This document shows, one piece after another, positions 1 through 7,750 of a DNA stretch of 59,033 bases. The DNA is from Pseudomonadales bacterium (GTDB taxonomy: Bacteria > Pseudomonadota > Gammaproteobacteria > Pseudomonadales > Natronospirillaceae), in the NCBI GenBank assembly GCA_022968985.1, contig JALJPK010000009.1, forward strand, positions 7,139 through 66,171, in the 5' to 3' direction. The first letter of the stretch is position 1, and each line of letters starts with the position of its first letter. A program made the position numbers and the translations under genes. The notes below the pieces were generated by a model. The model saw only the letters and a program-made list of their open reading frames with translations. It had not been told where the DNA came from and made no database searches.

Positions 1-135
1 TCGATGGAGCCGAGTCTTGCGCAACGTTTGGGGGCAAGTGTTGATATCAAACATAAAGCTAAAGGTAACGGTCAGTTAGTGATTAAGTACAATAGCTTGG
101 CTGAATTAGATGGTATTTTAAAACATATCAAATAA
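1..135 (+). CDS. parB: ParB chromosome-partitioning protein, C-terminal end only
   Basis: The window opens inside this gene; only the last 44 codons and the TAA stop are present. The reading frame gives LGASVDIKHKAKGNGQLVIK and then YNSLAELDGILKHIK. This matches the dimerisation domain that ends chromosomal ParB proteins (LG..V.IKH..KGKG.L.I.YNS..ELD.IL..I). ParB binds parS sites near the origin and, with the ATPase ParA, segregates replicated origins. The DNA-binding and CTPase domains lie outside the window. The presence of parB suggests this edge is on the origin-proximal part of the chromosome; that is an inference from usual gene order. Confidence 0.88.
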   Translation, partial: SMEPSLAQRLGASVDIKHKAKGNGQLVIKYNSLAELDGILKHIK

Positions 136-162
136 ATTTAGCGTTAGAATTAGGATTGAAAG

Positions 163-585
163 ATGAAAAAATTTGGATTGTTGTTAATTTTAGTTAGTGT
201 GATGGGGTTTTCGTTTGCTTCTGAAAAGTTAACTGAAGATGATATTTACGCTATGAAAAACCCTTATATAGCTAATGTAGAGTATTTAAGGTTTGAATAT
301 TGTAAAAATGGATTGATTCCTTTTCGCTCAATTGCAAATACTGCTGAAAAAGAGCTAAAAGAAAGTTTAGGTTTTTATGAGTTTGATAAAGAAGATTTAA
401 AATACGCGCAAACACGTGTGATTCAATTTGCTGTTAAATTAGGTAAAAAATATAACGGTGATGAAATTGATAGTGTCATTGGTTATTATTGGGCGGAGTG
501 TTTAGACATGCCGCTTAAATATTTTGAAAATGATCAAACTGATGAAGAAGAATTAGAAAACGAGGATTTAGATTCGTTACTCTAA
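163..585 (+). CDS. Hypothetical small secreted protein
   Basis: 140 residues, 27 bp after parB. I do not recognise a family. Residues 1-19 (MKKFGLLLILVSVMGFSFAS) form a clear Sec signal peptide, with likely cleavage after FAS, so the mature protein should be periplasmic or exported. The mature part is largely alpha-helical in composition. It has two cysteines (in EYCKNG and WAECLDM) that could form a disulphide, and a strongly acidic C-terminal tail (roughly residues 122-140, rich in D and E). The start is the first ATG and is directly followed by the lysine-rich signal-peptide N region. A strong bidirectional terminator follows the stop. Function unknown. Confidence 0.7.
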   Translation: MKKFGLLLILVSVMGFSFASEKLTEDDIYAMKNPYIANVEYLRFEYCKNGLIPFRSIANTAEKELKESLGFYEFDKEDLKYAQTRVIQFAVKLGKKYNGDEIDSVIGYYWAECLDMPLKYFENDQTDEEELENEDLDSLL

Positions 586-597
586 ATTGTAAACAAT

Positions 598-627
598 AAA
601 AAAGGAGGCCATGGCCTCCTTTTTTTA
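598..627. terminator. Bidirectional intrinsic terminator, perfect palindrome
   Basis: AAAAAAGGAGGCCA is followed directly by its exact reverse complement TGGCCTCCTTTTTT. The result is a 28-bp perfect palindrome with a GC-rich stem and U-tracts on both strands. It sits between the secreted hypothetical protein (+) and rsd (-), which converge on it, so it should terminate both. Confidence 0.9.
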
Positions 628-738
628 TATTTAAATAAATGTAACTAGACACTTTATATTCAAGTCAGTTTACATCCAAAGCAGCTTACATCCAAAATTG
701 ACTGCTCTGAAAAGTTACAAATAAATTACATATATTGA

Positions 739-1215
739 CTAAGTAACTAACTCACGATGTGCTTCATGTAAATTATGAATTAACTTGTCTTCAAGTTGAA
801 ATCTTTCCTCTAATTTTTCACCAACTATTGAAAGCTCAGTGTGTAACTCAATTAATTGTTCACCCGTTGTTTTGTCATTACTAAATTTGTCATTAAAATC
901 TAATAAAATTTGAGTGTTATCTTTAATTTTTGGGTATAACTCTTTAGCCAACTCAATGGACCCATCATCAAATTCTTTTGCTTCTTTAAAAAGCTGTTCG
1001 TAAATTTCAAAATGGCCAGCCGAAACATAGTCCATCATCATTTGACAGAATGCTTTGGTTTTGGTCTCAATAGATGCATCAATAGGTGTGTATTGATCCA
1101 ACCCTTCAATGGCACAAAACAATAATATGACTTCTTGGCGCTCATTTAACCACTTGTCAATTAAATCATGGACGCCACCCCATAGTTCTTTAGCGTTACG
1201 ACAGCGTTCTAACAT
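739..1215 (-). CDS. rsd: Rsd/AlgQ family anti-sigma-70 regulator
   Basis: 158 residues, normal length for the family. The N terminus MLERCRNAKELWGGVHDLID followed by KWLNERQEVI is the signature of Rsd/AlgQ proteins. These bind the housekeeping sigma-70 in stationary phase and free RNA polymerase for alternative sigma factors; the Pseudomonas orthologue AlgQ also influences alginate production. The protein is predicted all-helical and cytoplasmic, with no signal or membrane segment. It is a single gene on the minus strand, flanked by the palindromic terminator at 598-627 and a 280-bp upstream region. The sigma-binding role is known for the family and not visible in the sequence alone. Confidence 0.88.
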   Translation of the reverse strand: MLERCRNAKELWGGVHDLIDKWLNERQEVILLFCAIEGLDQYTPIDASIETKTKAFCQMMMDYVSAGHFEIYEQLFKEAKEFDDGSIELAKELYPKIKDNTQILLDFNDKFSNDKTTGEQLIELHTELSIVGEKLEERFQLEDKLIHNLHEAHRELVT

Positions 1216-1497
1216 AGATTGTGTGCTCCCTAATTAAAAATAGTGAGATGAATATAAAGATTGCTGAGGCTGGGGACAAGCATTATATTTTGTTAATTTG
1301 AGATATGTTTAACTTGCAATTATTAGGGTATTGAACTTTATTGGCTTTGCGCCATGTAGTGCTAACTCAAAGTTATATTAATATGGTTTCTTAGGTCGAA
1401 ATTGTTCAACGGTTTACATTTTTTAAAGAAACGAAATATTATCGATACAAAAGCCTGTGCTAATCTCAATACATAGTCAGGTTAATGAGAGTGGAAT

Positions 1498-1884
1498 ATG
1501 TTTAATTTTTTAAAGAGTGTCTTAATAGTGGCTGTTATATCGCCGTTAATGCTTCAGCAGGCAATTGCTAGAGAATATGTAGAGATAACACCTGAGTTTG
1601 TGGTTAATTATGGCTCAGGTGTAAAATTGCGCTTCATGAAGTTTGAAATTTCAGTGCAGCTTGAGGATTCAGGTGATGCATTGGATGTAAATATACATGC
1701 AGATTTGATACGTCACGAAATGATTTTATTAATGAGTCGGCAAGAAGGGGCAACTTTAACCTCGGTCGATGGCAAAATTAAGATTCAAGAGGAAGCTTTA
1801 GAGTTAATCCAAAAGGTATTTATGGAAGAATTTGGTAAAAAAATGGTGAGTCGTGTTTTGTTTTTGAATTTTATCGTTCAATAA
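1498..1884 (+). CDS. Stand-alone FliL-like protein, exported
   Basis: 128 residues. Residues 1-24 (ending LQQAIA) form a signal peptide or anchor. The remainder follows the FliL pattern: an opening strand ending P.FVVNYG, then LRFMKFEISVQLE, a central LIRHEMILLMSRQEGATLTS, then a helix ending in the KVLF/FVMQ-like close (RVLFLNFIVQ). FliL proteins sit on the periplasmic side next to the flagellar stator. This copy has no flagellar neighbours and lacks the usual long linker, so it may be one of the small FliL-related proteins found outside flagellar operons. Family assignment is by pattern, and the role is unknown. Confidence 0.65.
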   Translation: MFNFLKSVLIVAVISPLMLQQAIAREYVEITPEFVVNYGSGVKLRFMKFEISVQLEDSGDALDVNIHADLIRHEMILLMSRQEGATLTSVDGKIKIQEEALELIQKVFMEEFGKKMVSRVLFLNFIVQ

Positions 1885-1929
1885 TAAAATAGAGTTTGTG
1901 AGGATTGATCAAATAATTTACAGAATTAG

Positions 1930-1943
1930 TTGATATTGATCAA
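1930..1943. promoter_or_regulatory. Perfect FNR/Anr-type box (TTGATATTGATCAA)
   Basis: TTGAT-N4-ATCAA matches the symmetric binding site of the oxygen-sensing regulators FNR/Anr exactly. An 11-bp direct repeat ATTGATCAAAT occurs at 1904-1914 and again at 1935-1945, overlapping the box. The site lies after the stop of the FliL-like gene and about 70 bp before the -35 of the tRNA promoter. No obvious protein-coding target is placed to use it. Confidence 0.5.
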
Positions 1944-2010
1944 ATGTTCAGCGACTTTTAAATATTCTTCGCTAAGTTGTTATTTTTAAAAGATTTTTTA
2001 TAAAATAAGG

Positions 2011-2038
2011 TTGACTAAGTTTTAAAAAACCTTAATAT
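2011..2038 (+). promoter_or_regulatory. Sigma-70 promoter of the tRNA-Gly/Cys/Leu operon
   Basis: The -35 TTGACT (2011-2016) and -10 TAATAT (2033-2038) are separated by 16 bp. They are followed by ACGCACC, a GC-rich discriminator of the kind seen at stringently controlled stable-RNA promoters. The tRNA-Ser promoter at 53402-53429 has the same -35, -10, spacing and discriminator, which strengthens both calls. Confidence 0.8.
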
Positions 2039-2104
2039 ACGCACCACGTTAACGGGGCAACTTACTAAGCAGTGAGTCACCAAGTTAACAAAAACTTAAA
2101 AGAT

Positions 2105-2179
2105 GCGGGAATAGCTCAGCGGTAGAGCACAACCTTGCCAAGGTTGGGGTCGCGAGTTCGAACCTCGTTTCCCGCTCCA
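2105..2179 (+). tRNA. glyT: tRNA-Gly(GCC)
   Basis: The cloverleaf is visible. Acceptor GCGGGAA pairs with TTCCCGC. The D-arm contains GCTCAGCGGTAGAGC. The anticodon loop is in ACCTTGCCAAGGT with anticodon GCC. The T-arm GCGAGTTCGAACCTCGT is followed by discriminator T and an encoded CCA. It is first in a Gly-Cys-Leu cluster, the same order found in many gammaproteobacteria. Confidence 0.97.
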
Positions 2180-2203
2180 ATTAAGTTTTTGGCTGTTTTA
2201 GAC

Positions 2204-2277
2204 GGCTGGATAGCAAAGTGGTAATGCTGTGGACTGCAACTCCGCCATCGTCAGTTCGATTCTGACTCCAGCCTCCA
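2204..2277 (+). tRNA. cysT: tRNA-Cys(GCA)
   Basis: Acceptor GGCTGGA pairs with TCCAGCC. The anticodon loop sits in GGACTGCAACTCC with anticodon GCA, and the T-arm contains GTTCGATTC. CCA is encoded. It lies 24 bp after tRNA-Gly in the same transcription unit. Confidence 0.96.
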
Positions 2278-2352
2278 ATTACAGTCAATATTTGTAATAG
2301 AGTAATTGTTATAAGTAGGGTACCAAATCCTACTATAAAAAAGTCCCTCGAT

Positions 2353-2438
2353 GCCCGGGTGGTGAAATTGGTAGACACACAAGACTTAAAATCTTGCGAC
2401 TTCTGGTCGTGCCGGTTCGATTCCGGCCCCGGGCACCA
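2353..2438 (+). tRNA. leuZ: tRNA-Leu(TAA)
   Basis: Class II tRNA of 86 nt with a long variable arm. Acceptor GCCCGGG pairs with CCCGGGC, the anticodon loop in AAGACTTAAAATCTT carries TAA, and CCA is encoded. It is the last gene of the Gly-Cys-Leu operon. gltX starts about 155 bp downstream with its own -10 element (TATAAT at 2554-2559). Confidence 0.97.
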
Positions 2439-2595
2439 TCTAAAAAATATACAAATTAAATTCTAAAACAAAACAAAACTCTCGATTTATAAATAATTCA
2501 AAATTAAATTTTTCATTCATTCGTGTATGCTATTTTTTTGTATAGTGATTGCGTATAATGCGCTGTTTTTCCACTTTGAATTTTGAGAACACCCC

Positions 2596-4092
2596 ATGAC
2601 TAAAGTTCGTACTCGAATTGCACCTTCTCCAACAGGTGACCCTCACGTTGGTACTGCATATATAGCATTATTTAACCGTGTATTTGCTAAAAGCCAAGGC
2701 GGCGAATTTATATTACGTATCGAAGATACGGATCAATCACGCTCCACTCTAGAATCAGAAAAATCTATTATGGATTCGTTAAAATGGTTGGGTTTAGATT
2801 GGGATGAAGGTCCTGATTGTGGTGGTCCACATAAAATCTATCGTCAATCTGAGCGTAAAGAAATTTACCACAAACATTGTGCACAGTTAGTTGATGATGG
2901 TCATGCTTTCCATTGTTTTTGTAGTTCAGAGCGTCTTGATCGTTTACGCCGTGAACAAAAAATCAATTCACAACCCACTAAATATGATGGTTTGTGTAAA
3001 GGTTTAACCAAAGAAGAAATTGCGACACGACACGCTGGTGGTGAAAAATCAGTTGTGCGTATGGATATTCCTGTTGAAGGCGAATGTGTGATTCATGATG
3101 AATTACGTGATCCTATTTCAGTTGAATACAAACAAGTTGATATGCAGGTTTTATTAAAATCTGACGGCATGCCTTCTTATCATTTAGCCTGTGTAGTGGA
3201 TGATCACTTGATGGAAATTAGCCATGTTATTCGTGGTGAAGAATGGATTTCATCAACCCCTAAACATTTGTTGTTATACCAATATTTTGGTTGGACGCCG
3301 CCAAAGTTCATCCACTTACCATTATTACGTAATGCAGATAAGTCAAAATTAAGTAAACGCAAAAACCCTACTAGTGTGGATTATTATCGCAAAATGGGTA
3401 TTTTACCTGAAGCGTTAATTAACTATTTGGGTATGATGGGTTGGACGATGCCAAATGGCGAAGAAAAATTCTTATTACAAGAAATGACCGATAATTTTGA
3501 TATTTCTCGTGTGTCGTTAGGTGGTCCAGTATTTGATGTAGAAAAATTAGACTGGTTAAACGGACGTTACATTCGTGAAAACTATTCAACTGAAGAGTTT
3601 TTAACTGTATTAAAAGATTGGGCGTTTAACGAAGAATACATCAAGAAATTTATGCCACTAGTTCAAGAGCGTGTGACTAAATTGTCAGATGTTGCGCCAT
3701 TGGCTGCATTTTTCTTCAGTGGTTTACCAAAAATCACAGAAGAAAGTTTCACCCATAAAAAAATGGACCTTGATACTGTGAAGAAAATTCTACAATTAAC
3801 ATTGTGGAAATTAGAAACACAAAGACATTGGGATAAAGAAAACATTATGGCTGATGTAAAAGCCATTGGTGAGCATCTAGAATTTAAATTACGTGATGTA
3901 TTATTCCCATTGTTTATATCTATAGCGGGAACAAATCAATCTGTGTCTGTCTTAGAGGCTATGACAATATTAGGCCCTGATATGACTCGTGGTCGTTTAC
4001 GTTCAGCTATCGATATATTAGGTGGCTATTCTAAGAAAAAATTAAAAGTGTTAGAGTCTGAGTTTACAAAGATTGCTGCATTTTTAGATTGA
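2596..4092 (+). CDS. gltX: Glutamate--tRNA ligase
   Basis: 498 residues, a full-length class I synthetase that charges tRNA-Glu and so also feeds tetrapyrrole synthesis in C5-pathway organisms. The HIGH-type motif is in APSPTGDPHVGT (residues 9-20) and the KMSKS-type motif is KLSKR (about residues 251-255). Cysteines in HCFC (about 106-109) with a downstream YDGLC match the zinc knuckle of the Escherichia coli enzyme. The start follows a TATAAT -10 element (2554-2559) preceded by only a weak -35. tRNA-Ala lies 124 bp downstream but has its own promoter. Confidence 0.96.
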   Translation: MTKVRTRIAPSPTGDPHVGTAYIALFNRVFAKSQGGEFILRIEDTDQSRSTLESEKSIMDSLKWLGLDWDEGPDCGGPHKIYRQSERKEIYHKHCAQLVDDGHAFHCFCSSERLDRLRREQKINSQPTKYDGLCKGLTKEEIATRHAGGEKSVVRMDIPVEGECVIHDELRDPISVEYKQVDMQVLLKSDGMPSYHLACVVDDHLMEISHVIRGEEWISSTPKHLLLYQYFGWTPPKFIHLPLLRNADKSKLSKRKNPTSVDYYRKMGILPEALINYLGMMGWTMPNGEEKFLLQEMTDNFDISRVSLGGPVFDVEKLDWLNGRYIRENYSTEEFLTVLKDWAFNEEYIKKFMPLVQERVTKLSDVAPLAAFFFSGLPKITEESFTHKKMDLDTVKKILQLTLWKLETQRHWDKENIMADVKAIGEHLEFKLRDVLFPLFISIAGTNQSVSVLEAMTILGPDMTRGRLRSAIDILGGYSKKKLKVLESEFTKIAAFLD

Positions 4093-4175
4093 TCTAGAAT
4101 GTTTAGATTAATTTGGAATGTTTAGATTAATTTAGACAACTGTTAATGATTGTCATAGTTTATTGATGATAATCA

Positions 4176-4204
4176 TTGACATGGAATACAGCGCGATTTA
4201 TTAT
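4176..4204 (+). promoter_or_regulatory. Sigma-70 promoter of tRNA-Ala
   Basis: TTGACA (4176-4181) and TATTAT (4199-4204) are spaced by 17 bp and followed by a GC-rich TGTGCGG discriminator just before the tRNA. The -35 overlaps the right end of the palindrome ATGATAATCAT (4167-4177), which resembles half of a Fur box. Confidence 0.75.
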
Positions 4205-4216
4205 TGTGCGGCTTTT

Positions 4217-4292
4217 GGGGCCTTAGCTCAGCTGGGAGAGCGCAACACTGGCAGTGTTGAGGTCAGCGGTTCGATCCCGCTAGGCTCCACCA
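4217..4292 (+). tRNA. alaW: tRNA-Ala(GGC)
   Basis: Acceptor GGGGCCT pairs with AGGCTCC (one G-T wobble). The D-arm contains GCTCAGCTGGGAGAGC. The anticodon loop is in CAACACTGGCAGTGTTG with anticodon GGC. The T-arm contains GCGGTTCGATCCCGC, and CCA is encoded. It is a single-gene unit closed by the terminator at 4301-4331. Confidence 0.97.
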
Positions 4293-4300
4293 AAATTCTA

Positions 4301-4331
4301 AAAAAACCAGATTTTATATCTGGTTTTTTTT
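4301..4331 (+). terminator. Intrinsic terminator of tRNA-Ala
   Basis: AAAAAACCAGAT, a short AT loop, then ATCTGGTTTTTTTT: an AT-rich stem closed by ACCAGAT/ATCTGGT with a run of T on the plus strand, directly after the tRNA. Confidence 0.85.
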
Positions 4332-4389
4332 CGCCTGTTGTTTTTGTTATTCATTTTTGTAATTTATATCAGAAGGAATTGCTGAGTTG

Positions 4390-4419
4390 ATAAACACCTT
4401 AATACAATAATTAAGGTGT
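4390..4419 (-). terminator. Probable terminator of the Bat operon
   Basis: On the minus strand ACACCTTAAT pairs with ATTAAGGTGT across a 6-base loop and is followed by TTTAT. It lies about 20 bp beyond the batD stop. The stem is AT-rich and the U-tract short, so it is plausible but not strong. Confidence 0.55.
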
Positions 4420-4439
4420 AACCAAAAAAACTATCCTTT

Positions 4440-6035
4440 CTAACCTTTAGGGTATAAAGAAACCAACTCGTCTGTGGATTTAATGTCTACTTTTTTCTTA
4501 ATTTTAATTTTAGTAAACGTTTTTAAGAACTTCTCAAAATCGAATTTAGAATCGGTTTTAGTGGCTTGATATAGTTGATTATCTAATTCAGTAAAATACG
4601 AACCTAAAACCTGTTTATATGGTTCAAAGTCTAATTGATTGTCTAGGCAGTGTTTTTCAAAATCCATCAATGTTTGTTTTAAATTTCTTAGAGATTGTTT
4701 TTTACAAGCTATGTTAACTTTTTTAGCAGCAGTAACATTTATCGTCTCTTGATGTTTATTATTAGAGTGATTATTTGTTACTTTTTTATTTGAGATAAAT
4801 TGCAAACGCCACAATATCAAGCTTATTAACCAACCAATAATTAATATTGAGTGAGTAAGCCAAATCCATTTTGGAATGACAGTTGTTTCTTTATTGATAA
4901 TAATAGGGGCTTGAGCAGGGGTTGAAAGTTGTTGTGTAATACCTGATACATTAATTGTACGTTGATCGATTTTACTCACTCGTAATTTATCTGCATTTAC
5001 GTCCCACCAGGTAATTGCGTATTCAGGTAATATAGCAGTTATATTTGAAGTGGGTAAAATCGCCCATTTTGCTTGAATTAAACCGTTTACTTGATCATTT
5101 ATTAATTGATCTTCTCTTATTTCATCTTCAGAATAAATTTTAATGCCGTTTGTTTTAGGTGGGTCGAGTTTAGGTAAAAAATTATTATTTAAACCAACTA
5201 ATTGAATATCTATTGTGCGCGTTAAGCTGTCGCCATTAGTTAAGTTAGTGATTGCTTCTAGGTTGTCTTGTAATAATACATTGGTAGCAGGTAACCATGG
5301 TGTATTTTTAGGATAGTTACTTGGTATCGGGTTAACGTTAAGTTTTATTGGTTGGGCAAGCGCGTTAAATGTTTTGCTACGGCGGTTTTGAGTGTAAGAA
5401 CCAAATATATTAAAGCCATTAAGTGTGAATTTTCCAATTGTTTGGGGAATAAACTGATAGTTAATGGTTAAGTAATTGTAGTTTTTCCCGTTTATTTTTT
5501 TTCTTTTAATGTCAGTGTCGGCTAACTTTTCTAATTCAAATGGGAAATCGTCAGGTAAGTTAATACTTGCAGATTGATATTGAATAGCAAAATGAAAATC
5601 AAAACTAATGGTGACGGGCTGGTCGATGTAAATGTTTGAGCTACTTAATTTTGTTGTTACAAAAAACAAGTCAGATACTTTTGATTTGATTATATTTAAA
5701 TTGATTTGTTGTGTTCGTTCATTTTGCAATAAAATAGATGGAATAGTGATGCGCCCTATTTTTTTGGGTGATAAAAATAGGGTATGTTCAACTGAGGACG
5801 TAGCTCGATTATTGAAGATCGAACGATTAGTTGAAACGTATTTGTTTAAAATATTAAAATCTTTATTGAGTGCAGAATAGTCGATATCAGTATTTCGATT
5901 GTCTGTTGAAATTTTAAATTCAATGATTTCATTGTCTTCATAAGTAGATTGATTAGTTGATGAATTTAAATAAGCAAAACTATTTAAACTAATAAAAACT
6001 GAAACAATTGAGAGTATTAATTTATTCATTACCAT
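4440..6035 (-). CDS. batD: BatD-like oxygen-tolerance/envelope protein
   Basis: 531 residues, last gene of the six-gene Bat operon; its start overlaps the preceding gene by 7 bp. A signal peptide (about 1-22, ending NSFA) is followed by a long beta-rich periplasmic region with repeated Ig-like strands, the BatD (DUF/IPR025738) arrangement. One transmembrane helix lies near residues 388-408 (WIWLTHSILIIGWLISLILW), and a basic cytoplasmic tail follows. BatD proteins accompany MoxR ATPases and VWA proteins. They were first named for Bacteroides aerotolerance, but the biochemical role is unresolved. Assignment rests on topology plus operon context. Confidence 0.78.
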   Translation of the reverse strand: MVMNKLILSIVSVFISLNSFAYLNSSTNQSTYEDNEIIEFKISTDNRNTDIDYSALNKDFNILNKYVSTNRSIFNNRATSSVEHTLFLSPKKIGRITIPSILLQNERTQQINLNIIKSKVSDLFFVTTKLSSSNIYIDQPVTISFDFHFAIQYQSASINLPDDFPFELEKLADTDIKRKKINGKNYNYLTINYQFIPQTIGKFTLNGFNIFGSYTQNRRSKTFNALAQPIKLNVNPIPSNYPKNTPWLPATNVLLQDNLEAITNLTNGDSLTRTIDIQLVGLNNNFLPKLDPPKTNGIKIYSEDEIREDQLINDQVNGLIQAKWAILPTSNITAILPEYAITWWDVNADKLRVSKIDQRTINVSGITQQLSTPAQAPIIINKETTVIPKWIWLTHSILIIGWLISLILWRLQFISNKKVTNNHSNNKHQETINVTAAKKVNIACKKQSLRNLKQTLMDFEKHCLDNQLDFEPYKQVLGSYFTELDNQLYQATKTDSKFDFEKFLKTFTKIKIKKKVDIKSTDELVSLYPKG

Positions 6036-7750
6036 TTTGGACCTTCTTGTGAAAATTGTTGACCATTGTTTTCTTGGAATTTACGTTTGAATTGATTCTT
6101 ATAAAAAAGAAGTAAATCTTCTGATATATCTAGATCCCTTTTTTCTTCATTATTTAAATCTTCTTGAGTATTTGTGTCTGTATTAGAGTCAGTTTGTGTG
6201 TCTGTTGATGTTTGAGTGGTGGTTTGGGTTGAAGTCTCAGTTGTGCTTTGAGTCGAAGTCTCTGTGCTGGTTTGTGTAGAACTTTTAGTGTCTGTCGAAG
6301 TAGAGGTATCTGTACTTGTTTGAGTGTCAGTTGAGCTTTGTGTGTCAGTAGACGTGTCAGTTGATGTTTCTGTACTGGTTTGAGTTTGATTTTCTTGTTG
6401 TAACTGAAGTATTTGTTCAGTGGTGTTAATTGCATCCGTCACGTCTTTTGAGTCTTTTAACGATTTAGATGTTTTGAAATTCTCTAATGCTTGTTCGAAA
6501 TTTTGTTTTTTTGCGTAAGCTTGGCCAAGGTTATAATAATCATCTTCGTTTAATTCTAAAGATTCATCTTCTAAAATTTTAATGGTTTTATCGAAATCAT
6601 TATTTTTTAAATAGGCATATGCTTTTAATTTTGGGTTTTCAAACAGTTCTGCAGCTTGAGCGTATTGTTCATTGTCTAAAGCTTTTATACCTTGTTTATC
6701 AAATGACTGCCAAGTTTCATTTGCAAAAGATTCTCTTGGTAATAAAATAGTCACTAATATCATCAAGCTGAACGTTTGGGTATTAGGTTTTAAAAATGCT
6801 AATAACAATAAAGCAGATAAAATAAGCAAATAAAATCCCAAGTCGGTACGTTCTAAATATTCATTGTCGATATTAATATTTTTACTGATTTGAGATGAAA
6901 TCCATTGTAAGTCTAAGTCATCACGAGTTAACCATTGCCATGGTTGATTGATTTTTTTTGCAAGTAAATCAAATGTTTTTGTATTCACGCTGGGAACAAT
7001 TATATCATTGCCATTTTTTAGATACTGACCATTTTCAAACTTAATAGGTGCGCCTGTAGTTGTACCTATTACTAATGTTGAAAGTTGGTGAGAGTCTAAT
7101 AATTTTGCAATTTTAGTAATATCACTTTTTTCAATTCCATCTGTAATCCAAATGATATTGCCTTTTTTAATGTTGTTTTTATTAAATAACTGCGATGCCA
7201 ATTTAAAGGCTGCTTCAGGGTTGGAGCCTTTTAAAGGCAGAATTTCTGGTTCAATTACTTGGGTTAAATGAATGATGTTTTTGTTGTCTCGTGTAAATGG
7301 CGAAATAATATGTGCGTCACCAGAGTACATAATTAATGCAGTTAAACCATCGCTTTGTGTTTTTGCAAATTCTTGGATTTTAAGTTGGACCCATTTTTTT
7401 CTTGATGGACTAATGTCGGTTGCTAACATAGATAGGCTTGCATCAGCTATGATAATTGTTGTTGTATCAGTCTGAAATGCACTGTTTTGAGTGGTTTTAA
7501 TGGAGGGGCCAGCTAACGCAATGATCGATATGAATATACCAATAATAATCAATAATGAGGTGCTCGATCTTTTGGTGTGTTTATTTTGTTGGGTCAGTAC
7601 AGTAAGGAAATCATTATTAATAAATGCTTTCCAAGCATGATTTTTTTTATTGTGAGTATGCGAAAACCACACAATAATTAATAACGGCATTGTCAATAAC
7701 CAAAGAGGGCGCAAGAATGCAAATGATAATAAACTTTCAATAAAAGTCAT
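6029..7750 (-). CDS. batB: BatB-like VWA protein with TPR and Thr/Ser-rich tail
   Basis: 573 residues. It has two N-terminal membrane helices (about 10-30 and 60-80) and then a von Willebrand A domain with the metal site in IIIADASLSM (about 98-107). A further membrane helix lies near 304-320. TPR-like repeats occupy roughly 345-440 (YYNLGQAYAKKQNFEQALEN). A low-complexity block at about 452-528 is built almost only of T, S, Q, D, E and K, and a short charged C terminus follows. It combines BatB (VWA) and BatC (TPR) functions in one chain, as in many proteobacteria. Its start overlaps the batA stop (ATGA). The Thr/Ser block is discussed under findings. Confidence 0.82.
   Translation of the reverse strand: MTFIESLLSFAFLRPLWLLTMPLLIIVWFSHTHNKKNHAWKAFINNDFLTVLTQQNKHTKRSSTSLLIIIGIFISIIALAGPSIKTTQNSAFQTDTTTIIIADASLSMLATDISPSRKKWVQLKIQEFAKTQSDGLTALIMYSGDAHIISPFTRDNKNIIHLTQVIEPEILPLKGSNPEAAFKLASQLFNKNNIKKGNIIWITDGIEKSDITKIAKLLDSHQLSTLVIGTTTGAPIKFENGQYLKNGNDIIVPSVNTKTFDLLAKKINQPWQWLTRDDLDLQWISSQISKNINIDNEYLERTDLGFYLLILSALLLLAFLKPNTQTFSLMILVTILLPRESFANETWQSFDKQGIKALDNEQYAQAAELFENPKLKAYAYLKNNDFDKTIKILEDESLELNEDDYYNLGQAYAKKQNFEQALENFKTSKSLKDSKDVTDAINTTEQILQLQQENQTQTSTETSTDTSTDTQSSTDTQTSTDTSTSTDTKSSTQTSTETSTQSTTETSTQTTTQTSTDTQTDSNTDTNTQEDLNNEEKRDLDISEDLLLFYKNQFKRKFQENNGQQFSQEGPKW

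Noticed and set aside
1424-1448. Possible sigma-28 promoter (TAAAG ... TCGATAC) before the FliL-like gene
   Set aside because: The spacing between TAAA and CGATA is about two bases short of the sigma-28 consensus and the -10 lacks GCC. It is interesting only because the gene resembles FliL.
2181-2378. Minus-strand ORF of 65 codons
   Set aside because: It runs antisense through tRNA-Cys and tRNA-Leu and has no ribosome-binding site or family likeness.
4163-4390. Plus-strand ORF of 75 codons
   Set aside because: It reads through the tRNA-Ala gene and its terminator; the apparent protein is tRNA sequence.
6154-6435. Minus-strand ORF of 93 codons overlapping the Bat Thr/Ser block
   Set aside because: It is a shifted reading of the low-complexity repeat in the VWA-TPR gene, with compositional bias and no independent start signal.
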